A DNA stretch of 52,495 nt from Enhydrobacter sp. (lineage in GTDB: Bacteria > Pseudomonadota > Alphaproteobacteria > Reyranellales > Reyranellaceae). Both the position numbers and the translations under genes were made by a program. The stretch spans positions 1 through 52,495 of the forward strand of contig JAHCJV010000037.1 in NCBI GenBank assembly GCA_026126105.1, read 5' to 3'. The notes beneath the pieces were generated by a model. It searched no databases, was not told the origin of the DNA, and saw nothing but the letters and a program-made list of their open reading frames with translations. Shown one piece after another: positions 14,217 to 23,157 of the stretch (the first letter of the stretch is position 1; each line of letters begins with the position of its first letter).

Positions 14217-15815
14217 CTATCCCTTGCCCTGCATGTAGGCGGCGACCCGCTCGGCAATCATGATCGTCGGCGCATTGGTGTTGCCGCCGACCACCGTCGG
14301 CATCACCGAGGCGTCGACCACCCGCAGCCCGTCGATGCCGCGGACGCGGCACTGGTTGTCGACCACCGCCATCGCGTCGTTGTCGGGGCCCATCTTGCAG
14401 GTCCCCACCGGATGATAGATCGTCTCGCAGCGGGCGCGGATCCACTGCTCAATCTCGGTATCGGTCTTTGCGAGCGGACCTGGTTCCAACTCCTCGGCAC
14501 GGTAGGGATCGAGGCCGGATTGGGCCAGGATGTCGCGGCCCATCTTCACGCCGGCAATCAGCGTGTCGAGATCGCGACGCTCGTCGAGATAGTTGGCGTC
14601 GATCAGAGGATGCTCGCTGGGCTTGTTGCTCTTGAGCCGGATCGTGCCTCTGCTTTCGGGCCTGAGCGCGCAGACATGCAGCGTGTAGCCGTTCTTCTTG
14701 AGCCGGGTGCGGCCGTGATCGACCACGAGGGCAGGCAGAAAGTGAAGCTGCACGTCCGGCGCCGAGAGGCCGCTGCGCGTGCTGATGAAGCCTCCGGTTT
14801 CCGCAATCGGCGAGGTGCCGGGGCCCTTTTTCTTCATCTTGTACTGCCAGAGGGACCACAGTCTGTTGGCTGCGTCATAGGTGTCCCGTGTCTTGCAGGC
14901 TTGGAGAATGCCGGCATCGAGATGGTCCTGCAGGTTGCCGCCGACGCCGGGGATGTCGAACAGCGGCCGAATTCCGAGCGAGTTGAGGTGGTCGGCCGGG
15001 CCGATGCCCGACAGCATCAGCAGCTGCGGTGAATTCACCGCGCCACCGCACAGGATGATCTCGCGCTCGGCGCGCGCCACCTCGTCCCGCCCGTTGACGG
15101 AGTAGCGCAGTCCCATGGCATGATTCTTGTCGAGGATGATGCGCTCCACGAGCGCGTTCGATACGACATGGACGTTGTTCTTGTTGCGCTCGACCGCGGG
15201 GCGCAGGTAGGCGCTGGCGGTGCTCCAGCGCTCCTGGTTCTTCTGCGTGACCTGATAGAAGCCGACGCCCTCCTGCTGGGCGCCGTTGAAATCAGCGACT
15301 CGCTTATGCCCGGCCTGCTCGGCGGCCTTCACGAAGGCTTCGCTGATCGGCGCGGGGTCGACCTGGTCGGCGACGTTGAGCGGGCCGCCGGTCCCGTGGA
15401 AGTCGTCGCCGCCGCGCTCGTTGCTCTCGGCTTTCTTGAAGAACGGCAGCACGTCGTCGTAACTCCAGCCCTCGTTGCCGAGCTGGCGCCAGTGGTCGTA
15501 GTCCCAGGCATTGCCGCGCACATAGAGCATCGCGTTGATCGCCGACGAGCCACCCAGCGTCTTGCCGCGTGGCCAGTACATGCGACGGTCGTTGCAATGT
15601 TTCTGCGGTGTGGTCTCGTAGCGCCAGTTGTATGGCGATTTCTCGCCGAGGCTGGCGAAACCTGCCGGCATCTTCAGCAGGAAGGAGGTGTCGGGTGGGC
15701 CGGCCTCGATGATCAGGATGCGCAGCCGGTAGTCTTCGCCCAGGCGGTTTGCGATGACGCTGCCGGCCGAGCCGGCGCCGATGATGACGTAGTCGTAGGA
15801 ATCGTATAGCCGCAT
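14217..15815 (-). CDS. GMC family FAD-dependent oxidoreductase (choline/alcohol dehydrogenase-like)
   Basis: A 532-residue flavoprotein oxidising alcohols. The FAD-binding YVIIGAGSAGSVIANRL is at residues 9-25. The GMC signatures are RGKTLGGSSAINAMLYVRG and GAVNSPQLLMLSGIGP. The catalytic His is in YHPVGTCKMG (about residue 468), and VVGGNTNAPTIMIAER provides the second active-site residue. ATG 15815 lies 8 nt after the upstream DUF2272 stop. Similar enzymes act on choline, polyethylene glycol or aliphatic alcohols; the sequence does not decide. Neighbours are XRE and MFS genes in the same direction. Confidence 0.93.
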   Translation of the reverse strand: MRLYDSYDYVIIGAGSAGSVIANRLGEDYRLRILIIEAGPPDTSFLLKMPAGFASLGEKSPYNWRYETTPQKHCNDRRMYWPRGKTLGGSSAINAMLYVRGNAWDYDHWRQLGNEGWSYDDVLPFFKKAESNERGGDDFHGTGGPLNVADQVDPAPISEAFVKAAEQAGHKRVADFNGAQQEGVGFYQVTQKNQERWSTASAYLRPAVERNKNNVHVVSNALVERIILDKNHAMGLRYSVNGRDEVARAEREIILCGGAVNSPQLLMLSGIGPADHLNSLGIRPLFDIPGVGGNLQDHLDAGILQACKTRDTYDAANRLWSLWQYKMKKKGPGTSPIAETGGFISTRSGLSAPDVQLHFLPALVVDHGRTRLKKNGYTLHVCALRPESRGTIRLKSNKPSEHPLIDANYLDERRDLDTLIAGVKMGRDILAQSGLDPYRAEELEPGPLAKTDTEIEQWIRARCETIYHPVGTCKMGPDNDAMAVVDNQCRVRGIDGLRVVDASVMPTVVGGNTNAPTIMIAERVAAYMQGKG

Positions 15816-15823
15816 CTCTCGTC

Positions 15824-16573
15824 CTAGGGCAGTCGGTTCTCGATCACGGTGAAGAAACGCCGGCCGGATATGGGCGACAAAAACCCCGATTCGTCCAGCG
15901 GAAAGACGCTGCGGGTGACGGAGTCGGCGACGTTGCCGCCGATCGCGTGCGCTTCGCCGGCGCGGACCTCGACCACGATGTCGCAATGTCCCGGGCCGCG
16001 ATCGAGGTTTTGCAGGGTCGTGGCGCCGCCGTCGCGCGACGCGCACACGAGGTCGCCGACCTGCGGTGCTCGTGCATTCAGGGGGAGTGGCACGAACGCG
16101 GCGCCAGGCCGGCGGGCGCGCTCGACCATGCGTTCGACATAGATGGTATGGCGCGCGTCGGGGCAGAACTGGTCGCGCGAGACGCCGGCGCTCTCGATGT
16201 CCCACGAGATGAAGGCCGCCGACCACGGCACGTCGTTCAGGCCGCTGAGGTTTGGTCTATCGACGCTCTTCCAGTAGTCGCGGATGCGCTCCGGGGCGTC
16301 GCGCTCCGGCACGCCGCGTTGTTCGGTGCGCGGCGGCCCGCTGACCGGATAGGTGATCGTCTGGCGGCCGTATCGCGCCCACTCCTGCACGGCAAGCAGC
16401 ACCATGGAAATCTTGGCGCTGGCGGTGGGCGGCGGGGCTTCGGGTTTCCACGCCGACGCGGAGCAAGGGCCGAGGGGCTTCGGCGGTCCGCCCGGCTTCG
16501 GCAGCGGAGGCGTCGCTGGCGCGCAGGCGGTGGCCGCGAGCATCATCAGCAACGGAAGGATCGCGTGGCGCAT
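15824..16573 (-). CDS. DUF2272 lipoprotein, copy 2
   Basis: A 249-residue envelope protein with signal MRHAILPLLMMLAATAC (Cys17), followed by a proline-rich linker. It shares the whole DUF2272 pattern with the protein at 11352: VQEWARYGRQTITY, RIRDYWKSV, VPWSAAFISWDIESAGVS, VGDLVC, GHCDIVVEVRAGEAHAIGGNV and the terminal VIENR. The conserved His and Asp of GHCD are retained, and the position after PWSA is Ala rather than Cys. It heads the leftward run DUF2272, GMC, XRE, MFS. The function is unknown; cell-wall amidase-like activity is only a structural guess. Confidence 0.85.
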   Translation of the reverse strand: MRHAILPLLMMLAATACAPATPPLPKPGGPPKPLGPCSASAWKPEAPPPTASAKISMVLLAVQEWARYGRQTITYPVSGPPRTEQRGVPERDAPERIRDYWKSVDRPNLSGLNDVPWSAAFISWDIESAGVSRDQFCPDARHTIYVERMVERARRPGAAFVPLPLNARAPQVGDLVCASRDGGATTLQNLDRGPGHCDIVVEVRAGEAHAIGGNVADSVTRSVFPLDESGFLSPISGRRFFTVIENRLP

Positions 16574-16759
16574 GTCGACCTTCTACGACGGGCGGACGAT
16601 TGCTGCGAGACGGCATGTCATTGCGGCAGTGCCCGGCGGGTTCGGGATCGCGATCGGCAGGGGCTATTTCCGCCTTCGGGCAAACCTCCGTAGTTGCGAC
16701 CGCAGCGAAGCGAAGACGATTGTATGTTACGTGATGTGCGATCTCGCCGAGGGAGGGCT

Positions 16760-17155
16760 ATGACCGATATCGTCAATGCAGTTCTTGTGCGCGATGGGTG
16801 CGTCCTGTTGGCGAGGCGCAGTGCTGCGCGGAAGGCCTATCCAGGCTTGTGGAGCTTTCCGGGAGGACACGTGGAAGATGGCGAAGGCTTTGAGCAGGCG
16901 CTGGAGCGCGAGCTGCGCGAGGAAGTCGGCATCGTGCCCACAGAGTACCGTCCGCTCGCGCCCATCGTCGACCCGCATGTCGCGACGACCGTCTACCGAA
17001 TATATTCGGTGACTGCCTGGTGCGGTGAACCGGTGATCCTCGACGAGGAGCACAGCGAGCTGCGGTGGTTCCCCTTGAACGCCGCGGCGTCCTTGCCCGA
17101 CCTTGCGCTCGAAGCCTATCGGCCGCTCTTCGACGGGCTGGTGGTTCACGCATGA
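16760..17155 (+). CDS. NUDIX hydrolase
   Basis: A 131-residue NUDIX protein that hydrolyses a nucleoside diphosphate linked to another moiety, with Mg2+. The box GX5EX7REUXEEXGU is complete from G36 to I58 (GHVEDGEGFEQALERELREE then VGI). ATG 16760 is preceded by GAGGGAGGG and was preferred over an earlier ATG 22 codons upstream, which lacks a ribosome binding site. Its stop overlaps the start of the HAD gene (ATGA), so the two are translationally coupled. The fold resembles MutT/8-oxo-dGTP enzymes, but the substrate is open. Confidence 0.9.
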   Translation: MTDIVNAVLVRDGCVLLARRSAARKAYPGLWSFPGGHVEDGEGFEQALERELREEVGIVPTEYRPLAPIVDPHVATTVYRIYSVTAWCGEPVILDEEHSELRWFPLNAAASLPDLALEAYRPLFDGLVVHA

Positions 17156-17826
17156 TGCTGCCTCGAGTTCCCGCGGCGGTCGTCTTCGATATGGACGGGT
17201 TGCTGTTCGACACCGAAACGCTCTACGAGCAATCGTCGCGGGCGGCGGCGCGCGAGCTTGGGTTCGACATGACTCAGGAATTCTTCCGAAGCACTGCCGG
17301 ATCGCCCTGGCCGGTGGTTCGCGGTCAGCTGATCGAGCACTTCGGACCAGCTCTCGTCATCGACGAGCTGCACGCGGTGTCGCGCCGCATCTTCCACGAG
17401 CTGATCGACAGTCGCTCGCTGCTCAAGCCAGGTGCGGTGGAACTGCTCGATCTCCTCGACGAGCTGAAAGTGCCGCGAGCCATCGCGACCAGCTCCTCGC
17501 GGGCGACGGTCGAGCGCCATCTGGAAACCCACCAGCTGTCCGGCCGCTTCCACCGCATCGTGGCGCATGGCGATTACGAACGTCACAAGCCCGATCCTGA
17601 GCCGTACCTGAAAGCGGCCGAGGGGCTGGCGGTGCCGCCGCCGCTGTGCCTGGCGCTGGAGGATTCCCATCACGGAGTCCGCTCCGCCTCGTCGGCCGGC
17701 ATGATGACGATCATGGTGCCGGATCTCCTGCCGGCGACCGATGAGCTGCGCGCACTCTGTCTGCACGTGATGACCGACCTGCACGACGTGCATCACGTGA
17801 TCTTGGCGAGCCGTCAGGCGGCCTGA
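17152..17826 (+). CDS. HAD-superfamily hydrolase (beta-phosphoglucomutase-like)
   Basis: A 224-residue haloacid-dehalogenase-type phosphatase or mutase. Motif I is VFDMDGLLFD (nucleophile D13 and D15), motif II is IATSSSRATVE, Lys in YERHKPDPEPYL is motif III, and LALEDSHHGVRSASSAGM is motif IV. A helical cap of subclass I lies between motifs I and II. The start overlaps the NUDIX stop, suggesting a joint role in clearing nucleotide or sugar phosphates. Its 3' end overlaps the convergent ABC ATPase gene by 13 bp. Confidence 0.9.
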   Translation: MMLPRVPAAVVFDMDGLLFDTETLYEQSSRAAARELGFDMTQEFFRSTAGSPWPVVRGQLIEHFGPALVIDELHAVSRRIFHELIDSRSLLKPGAVELLDLLDELKVPRAIATSSSRATVERHLETHQLSGRFHRIVAHGDYERHKPDPEPYLKAAEGLAVPPPLCLALEDSHHGVRSASSAGMMTIMVPDLLPATDELRALCLHVMTDLHDVHHVILASRQAA

Positions 17827-18872
17827 TCTTCCAGGACGATTACGCCGCGCGGCGCGAGCACGAGCGCGACCTTGTCGCCGACCGCAAGCGGCCGCTCGAC
17901 CTTGGGACAGCTCGCGAACAGCAGGCCGGCCTCGGTGTCGATCGTGTATTCCATATGCGTGCCGAGGTAACTCGCCTTCGCGAGCGTGCCCGGCAGGGAG
18001 CCGGCCGGACCCGGCGCGGTCTCGACGGTGATCGCTTCCGGACGCACCGCGACGGTGGCTTCGCCGTTGCGTGCGATGGCGTTATCGATCTCGTATGATG
18101 CGGGCCCCAATGTCACGAGCACGCGCGCGGTATCGAGGCGACGGATGTGCCCGCGCGCGGGGTTCGATTCGCCCATGAAGCGCGCGAGAAACGGCGTGGC
18201 CGGCCGCTCATAGAGGTCGCGAGGGCTCCCTTGCTGCTCGATCCGGCCGGCGTTCATGACGATGATGCGGTCGGATACCGCCATTGCCTCCTGCTGGTCG
18301 TGCGTGACGTAGACGACAGTAAGGCCGAGCCGCCGCTGCAGCTCCCGGATCTCCTCGCGCATTTGCCGGCGCAGCCGGGCGTCGAGGTTGCTGAGCGGCT
18401 CGTCGAACAGCAGCACCGAGGGCTCGAGGACCAGGGCCCGAGCGACGGCGACGCGCTGCTGTTGCCCGCCGGAGAGTTCCGACGGTTGCCGCTCGCCGTA
18501 ACCCTCGAGACCGACCTGGGCCAGGCCTTCGAGTGCCTGTTTTTGCGCCTGGCCCTTCGTGCGCCCCGAGCGGCGCAGCCCGTAGGCGACGTTCTCGAGC
18601 ACGCTCATGTGCGGGAAGAGGGCATAGGACTGGAACACCATGCTGACGTCGCGCTCGGTGGCGCCGAGGGTCGTGACGTCGCGGCCGGCGATCAGGATGC
18701 GGCCTTCGGTCGGCAGCTCGAGGCCGGCGATCATGCGTAGGGTCGTGGTCTTGCCGCAGCCGGACGGGCCAAGCAACGTGACCAGCGTGCCCGCGTCCAC
18801 GGTGAAGCTCACGCCCGCCACGGCCGGCGCCTTGCCGTAACGCTTCACGACGTTCCTGAACTCGACGCTCAC
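17814..18872 (-). CDS. ABC transporter ATP-binding protein (iron/organophosphate-type importer)
   Basis: A 352-residue ATPase of the PotA/FbpC-type importer class. Walker A is GPSGCGKTT (35-43), Q-loop is VFQSYALFPHMSVLENVAYG (79-98), signature is LSGGQQQR (133-140), Walker B is VLLFDE (153-158), and the H-loop is VTHDQQEAM. The C-terminal third is a TOBE-like domain (TVAVRPEAITV). The start is GTG 18872, which overlaps the permease stop as GTGA and has GGGGAGG upstream. It is the last gene of the importer operon 23099 to 17814. Confidence 0.92.
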   Translation of the reverse strand: MSVEFRNVVKRYGKAPAVAGVSFTVDAGTLVTLLGPSGCGKTTTLRMIAGLELPTEGRILIAGRDVTTLGATERDVSMVFQSYALFPHMSVLENVAYGLRRSGRTKGQAQKQALEGLAQVGLEGYGERQPSELSGGQQQRVAVARALVLEPSVLLFDEPLSNLDARLRRQMREEIRELQRRLGLTVVYVTHDQQEAMAVSDRIIVMNAGRIEQQGSPRDLYERPATPFLARFMGESNPARGHIRRLDTARVLVTLGPASYEIDNAIARNGEATVAVRPEAITVETAPGPAGSLPGTLAKASYLGTHMEYTIDTEAGLLFASCPKVERPLAVGDKVALVLAPRGVIVLEDQAA

Positions 18873-21061
18873 GCGCGGCCTCCCCGAAGCACGGCGGCGC
18901 GCCGCCCAAGCCTTCGGTCGCCGACCGCGAGCTGGATCAGCAGGATTACCGCAAGCATCAGCACGATCAGGGCGCAGCTGTAGGCGATCGCGAGGCCGTA
19001 GTCGCCGTTTATGACCCGCAGGATTATGTAGGTCGTGGCCAGCTCGTATTCGGCAGTGACCAGGAACACCACGGCGCTCACCGTCGTCACGGCGCGGACG
19101 AAGCCGTAGACGAGAGCGCCGACAATCGCGGGGCGCAGCAACGGCAGCACGACATAGGCGAGCGTCTGCGGCGCGCGGCCGCGCAGGGTCGCGGAGGCTT
19201 CGTCGAGGCTGCGGTCGATCTGGCTCATTGCCGCCATGCCGGCGCGGACGCCGACCGGCATGTTCCGAAACACGAAGCAAAGCACGATGATGAGTGCCGT
19301 GCCGGTGATCTCGAACGGCGGCACGTTGAAGGCAAAGACATAGGCCACGCCGATCACCGTGCCCGGCACCGCGAACGACAGCATGGTGGCGAATTCGAGC
19401 GTGCCGCGGCCGACAAATCGTTGGCGCACCAGGATCCACGCGGCGATCAGACCGAGCGCGGCGGTAAGCGGGGCTGCGATCGCGGCGAGCTTGAGCGTCG
19501 TCCAGAAGGAATTCCACGCGGCGCCCGACCAGATCAGACCGTCGGCCGTACGCTCGATGGCGAAGGCCTTCACATAATGATCGAGAGTCGGGGTGTAGTC
19601 GCGGCCCCAGACCTTTACGAGCCCACCGACGAAGGCGAAGCCGTAGAGCACGAAGGTGAAGACGGCCCACGGCACCGCCACCCAGAGCGCGGTGCGTCGC
19701 GCTCCGTTTGGAAGGGGTGTCGGCAGTCCGGCATCGCCCTTGCCCGAGATCGTGGCGTAGGAACCTTGCCCGACGATCCGGCGCTGGATGAAGAAGGCCC
19801 CGAGGGCAAGAGCCAGCAGCAGCAGGCCGAGCGCCGCGGCGCGTCCGTAGTCGAGCTGCGCGCCGACCACGGCGAAGTAGATCTCGGTCGACAGTACGCC
19901 GTAGTCGCCTCCCAGCACGATCGGATTACCGAAGTCGGCGATGCTCTCGATGAAACCCACCAGGAAGGCGTTGGCGAGTCCTGGCCGCATCAACGGCAGC
20001 GATACGGTGGCGAAGGTCGCCCAACGGTCGGCGCGCAGCGTCTGGGAGGCCTCCTCGAGGGTCGGGCTAACGCCTTCGACGACCCCGATCAGCACGAGGA
20101 ACGCGACCGGCGTGAAGGCGAAGAGCTGGGCGAGAAGAACGCCCTGGAATCCGTAGATCCAGCGCGTCTGTTGCACAGCGAAGGCCCAGTCGAGGAACTG
20201 GTTCACCAGACCTGAGCGGCCGAACACAAGAATCAGTGCGAGCCCGATCACGAAGGGCGGCGTGATGATCGGCAGGACCGTCAGCACCCGCAATGTGCGC
20301 TTGAAGCGAAATCCGGTACGGGTCGCGATCAGCGCGAAGGCGAGCCCCAAGGATGTCGTGCCCGCGCCGCAGCACAGTGCGAGGAAGAGCGTGTTCCACG
20401 CCACACCGCAGCGGCCACCGCCGGTGAGACAGCGCAGGCTCCAGATCTTCGCAGCGGCCAGCCGGTCCACCAGGAGGGACGGCACCAACACGCCATCGCC
20501 GTCCTGAAAGGCCTGCACCAGGATGCGCAGGATGGGCCAAGCGGTGAACAGCAGGATCGAGGCCGCCACCGTCGTAATGGCGCCGGCTACGAACGCGTCG
20601 CCGCCGAACGCGCCGCGCAGTGCCAGTCCGATGGCGAGGAGCGACAGCAGTGCCACCAGCACCACCGTGGCACCGGCACCGATGCCAAGCTGCCGGCTCT
20701 CCATCTCGCCGAACAATGCGTTGAGCCAGTCGGCGGTCCATCCCCGCAGGCCGATTCCGAAGGCCTGCGCGAAGAACAGCACAAGCCCGGCGGTAGCCAC
20801 AAGGACGAGCACCCTGCCGCGCCGCTCGCGCATCATCGGCACGATGCTGAGGCCAAGCGCAGCGACGAGCGTCAGCAGCGAGGGGGCCAGCCACCATTTG
20901 CCTTGGACCGCGACCTGCCCGGCGCCGGAAGCGTAATCTTCCGACGACCACAGGCCGGACAACCAGGCCGCCGAATCGAGCCCTTCCTGCAGCGAGTACC
21001 AGGGCAACGCCACCGCCGCGAGCAGGCCGCCCGCTGACCAGGCGAGCGCCGCCTTGTTCAT
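18869..21061 (-). CDS. fused ABC importer permease (FbpB/AfuB type)
   Basis: A 730-residue inner-membrane protein with two tandem permease domains, as in FbpB-type importers of Fe(III) and related solutes. An N-terminal block of several helices precedes the first domain. EAA-like loops are EEASQTLRADRWATFATVSL (first domain) and DEASATLRGRAPQTLAYVVL (second domain). Its ATG overlaps the stop of the phosphodiesterase gene (ATGA), so translation of the two is coupled. It works with the ATPase downstream and the binding protein at 22077. The length, near 730 residues rather than about 550, reflects the extra N-terminal segments. Confidence 0.9.
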   Translation of the reverse strand: MNKAALAWSAGGLLAAVALPWYSLQEGLDSAAWLSGLWSSEDYASGAGQVAVQGKWWLAPSLLTLVAALGLSIVPMMRERRGRVLVLVATAGLVLFFAQAFGIGLRGWTADWLNALFGEMESRQLGIGAGATVVLVALLSLLAIGLALRGAFGGDAFVAGAITTVAASILLFTAWPILRILVQAFQDGDGVLVPSLLVDRLAAAKIWSLRCLTGGGRCGVAWNTLFLALCCGAGTTSLGLAFALIATRTGFRFKRTLRVLTVLPIITPPFVIGLALILVFGRSGLVNQFLDWAFAVQQTRWIYGFQGVLLAQLFAFTPVAFLVLIGVVEGVSPTLEEASQTLRADRWATFATVSLPLMRPGLANAFLVGFIESIADFGNPIVLGGDYGVLSTEIYFAVVGAQLDYGRAAALGLLLLALALGAFFIQRRIVGQGSYATISGKGDAGLPTPLPNGARRTALWVAVPWAVFTFVLYGFAFVGGLVKVWGRDYTPTLDHYVKAFAIERTADGLIWSGAAWNSFWTTLKLAAIAAPLTAALGLIAAWILVRQRFVGRGTLEFATMLSFAVPGTVIGVAYVFAFNVPPFEITGTALIIVLCFVFRNMPVGVRAGMAAMSQIDRSLDEASATLRGRAPQTLAYVVLPLLRPAIVGALVYGFVRAVTTVSAVVFLVTAEYELATTYIILRVINGDYGLAIAYSCALIVLMLAVILLIQLAVGDRRLGRRAAVLRGGRA

Positions 21062-22059
21062 TTGAAGTGCCAGCGGCTTCCCGGCTGCGGAATGAGAAAG
21101 CGGACGCCAAGATCGTTCTCGGCGGCGAGTTCCCGCTCTATCCGCGCCTGCGGCTGCTCGCGCGTCAGGGAATACTTGATGTGGGTGATCACGACCGGCA
21201 GGTCCTTCAACGCCCGGCCGCCGGCCAGCTCGTCGAGCTCACGCAGCGATTTCATGATCCACTTGGGCGTGAGGTGACCGAACAGCTGCGCGTCCGGCCT
21301 GTCGCTCGCGTAGGATGACTCGATCAGGATCGCCTTCAGCTTGCGCTGCCTGGCCTTGTCGGCCACTGCCGACCAGACTCCCCGCATTTTCGTGCTCTTC
21401 TCGACGGCATCGGGTCCGGTGTCGCCGAAGTACACCACGACATCGCCGTCGTTCTCGACGACGAACGCCGTCGATTCAACGCCTCCGTGGCTGAGCGGAA
21501 ATGCGGTCACTCTCATCCCAGTGTCTAGGATCGGGACCGGAACGCCGGGCGTGAGGTCCTGGAGAGCATACTTCTTGAGCTGCGGAGCCTTGCCGCGATC
21601 CGTGAAGTTCGGCCAAGCCTGCCAATTGAAATAAGTGTCGACCAATACTGCATTGACCGAAGGCAAGGCGTAGATTGGCTTCCTGCTGTCGTCGGGTGAG
21701 GCGATGACGAGGCCGGCAACATGATCAAGATGGGCGTGGCTTACGAGGTAGCCCTTGATCCGATCGGTCATGACGTATCCCACGCGGCCGAGACGCGAAT
21801 CCGGCGGCACCGGCATGCCGTCGAACGCGCCTTTCTGGTCCGCAGCCATGAGACCGTTCACGAGCGTGCCCACATCGAAGGTCACGGCCCGGTCATCGCC
21901 ATGCGGATGAACGAGGTAGGCGGTGAGATTGCCGTCCTGGATGCCTCCAAGCGCGCCCAACGTCACGATGTCGAAGCCATCGGCCGCATGGCCCATCCGT
22001 GCAACCGACAGGCAGCCCGCAGCCAAGGCTGCAACGAGCAGCAGAGCGCGCGATTTCAT
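21058..22059 (-). CDS. exported class II cyclic-nucleotide phosphodiesterase-like MBL hydrolase
   Basis: A 333-residue protein with an N-terminal signal peptide (about residues 1-25), so it is periplasmic. The metal-binding VSHAHLDHVAGLV gives H108, H110, D112 and H113. Further family features are GGIQDGNLTAYLVHP, FPLSHGGVESTAFVVENDGD, VVYFGDTGPDAV, ESSYASDRPDAQLFGHLTP and VVITHIKYSL. This is the pattern of class II (PDE1/CpdP-like) phosphodiesterases. It sits between the binding-protein and permease genes of an ABC importer and overlaps the permease start. That placement suggests it trims a phosphodiester or supplies the imported solute. The true substrate is unproven. Confidence 0.85.
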   Translation of the reverse strand: MKSRALLLVAALAAGCLSVARMGHAADGFDIVTLGALGGIQDGNLTAYLVHPHGDDRAVTFDVGTLVNGLMAADQKGAFDGMPVPPDSRLGRVGYVMTDRIKGYLVSHAHLDHVAGLVIASPDDSRKPIYALPSVNAVLVDTYFNWQAWPNFTDRGKAPQLKKYALQDLTPGVPVPILDTGMRVTAFPLSHGGVESTAFVVENDGDVVVYFGDTGPDAVEKSTKMRGVWSAVADKARQRKLKAILIESSYASDRPDAQLFGHLTPKWIMKSLRELDELAGGRALKDLPVVITHIKYSLTREQPQARIERELAAENDLGVRFLIPQPGSRWHFK

Positions 22060-22076
22060 CGGCTTGGTTCCTCGAG

Positions 22077-23099
22077 TCAGGGCTTGGGCAGGGCACCGAC
22101 CTCCGAGTCCCAGCGCGCGATCAGACGTTTCCGCTCGGCGGACTTGCCGTACTTCGCCTGATCGTAGTCGATCAGCTTGATGTCGGCGAACTTCGGCGCT
22201 TCGGGCGGGACAGGCGTGCTCTTGTTCGACGGCACCTGGAATTGCTTGGCCTGCGCCTCGAGCTTCTGGGCGTCCGGCGTCAGAGCCCAGTCATAGAACT
22301 TCTTTGCATTGGCGAGATTTCGCGCGCCCTTCACGATGCTCATCGAGCCGATCTCGTAGCCCGTGCCTTCGCATGGCGTCGCGGTCTTTACCGGAAAGCC
22401 GGCCAGCGCCTCGGTCACGCCGTCGTGGATGAAAGAGATGCTGACGGCTGTCTCCCCTCGCGCCACCGCCTTCATCGGGGCGGTGCCGGACCGGGTGTAT
22501 GCGTTGACGTTTGCGTGCATCTTCTTGAGATAGTCGAACGCCTTCTCCTCGCCCATCAGCTGCACCAGCGTGGCAATCGCGACATAGGCGGTGCCCGACG
22601 AGTTGGGATTGGCTACCTGGATCTCGCCCTTGAACTCGGGCTTCAGCAGGTCGGCCCAGCATACCGGGGCCTTGACGCCCTTCTTGGCAAGCAGCTCGGT
22701 ATTGAAGCCGAACCCCAGCGCGCCGGCATAGATGCCGACGGTCTTGCCGCCCGAGTCCGTGTTCTGCTTGACGGCCCAGGGGTGAAGCTCGGCCATGCGC
22801 GGCGACTTGTATGGCTCCGTGAGGTTTTCTTCGGCTGCCTGTAGATGAGGATCGCCTGTGCCACCGAACCACACGTCGCCCTTCGGGTTCTGGGCCTCGG
22901 CCTTGAGCTGCGCGATGGTTTCTCCCGAACCCTTCTGCGTCATGGAGACCTTGACGCCGGTCGCCTTCTGAAACTCGTTGGCGGCAAGGGTGCACCATTC
23001 GACCTGCACCGAGCAGTATACGTTGACCACGCCCTGCGCCGAGGCGGGTGCGGCCGCGGCCATAAAGAGTGCGCCGATGGCAATCGCGGCGAGTCTCAT
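22077..23099 (-). CDS. ABC importer substrate-binding protein (AfuA-like)
   Basis: A 340-residue periplasmic binding protein with signal MRLAAIAIGALFMAAAAPASA. The mature protein has VVNVYCSVQVEWCTLAANEF, KGDVWFGGTGDPHLQAAEEN and GYEIGSMSIVKGARNLANAK, typical of the AfuA group (COG1840-like) within the iron/organophosphate-binding cluster. The adjacent tyrosine pair that clamps Fe(III) in FbpA is not evident, so iron is not assured; a phosphorylated organic solute is an alternative. ATG 23099 has GGAGG seven bases upstream. It is the first gene of the operon, followed 17 nt later by the phosphodiesterase. Confidence 0.88.
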   Translation of the reverse strand: MRLAAIAIGALFMAAAAPASAQGVVNVYCSVQVEWCTLAANEFQKATGVKVSMTQKGSGETIAQLKAEAQNPKGDVWFGGTGDPHLQAAEENLTEPYKSPRMAELHPWAVKQNTDSGGKTVGIYAGALGFGFNTELLAKKGVKAPVCWADLLKPEFKGEIQVANPNSSGTAYVAIATLVQLMGEEKAFDYLKKMHANVNAYTRSGTAPMKAVARGETAVSISFIHDGVTEALAGFPVKTATPCEGTGYEIGSMSIVKGARNLANAKKFYDWALTPDAQKLEAQAKQFQVPSNKSTPVPPEAPKFADIKLIDYDQAKYGKSAERKRLIARWDSEVGALPKP

Positions 23100-23157
23100 G
23101 CGTCCTCCGATATTACGATTTTGTGACACCATTGCACGCTCGCTGCCGGAGGAGCAA

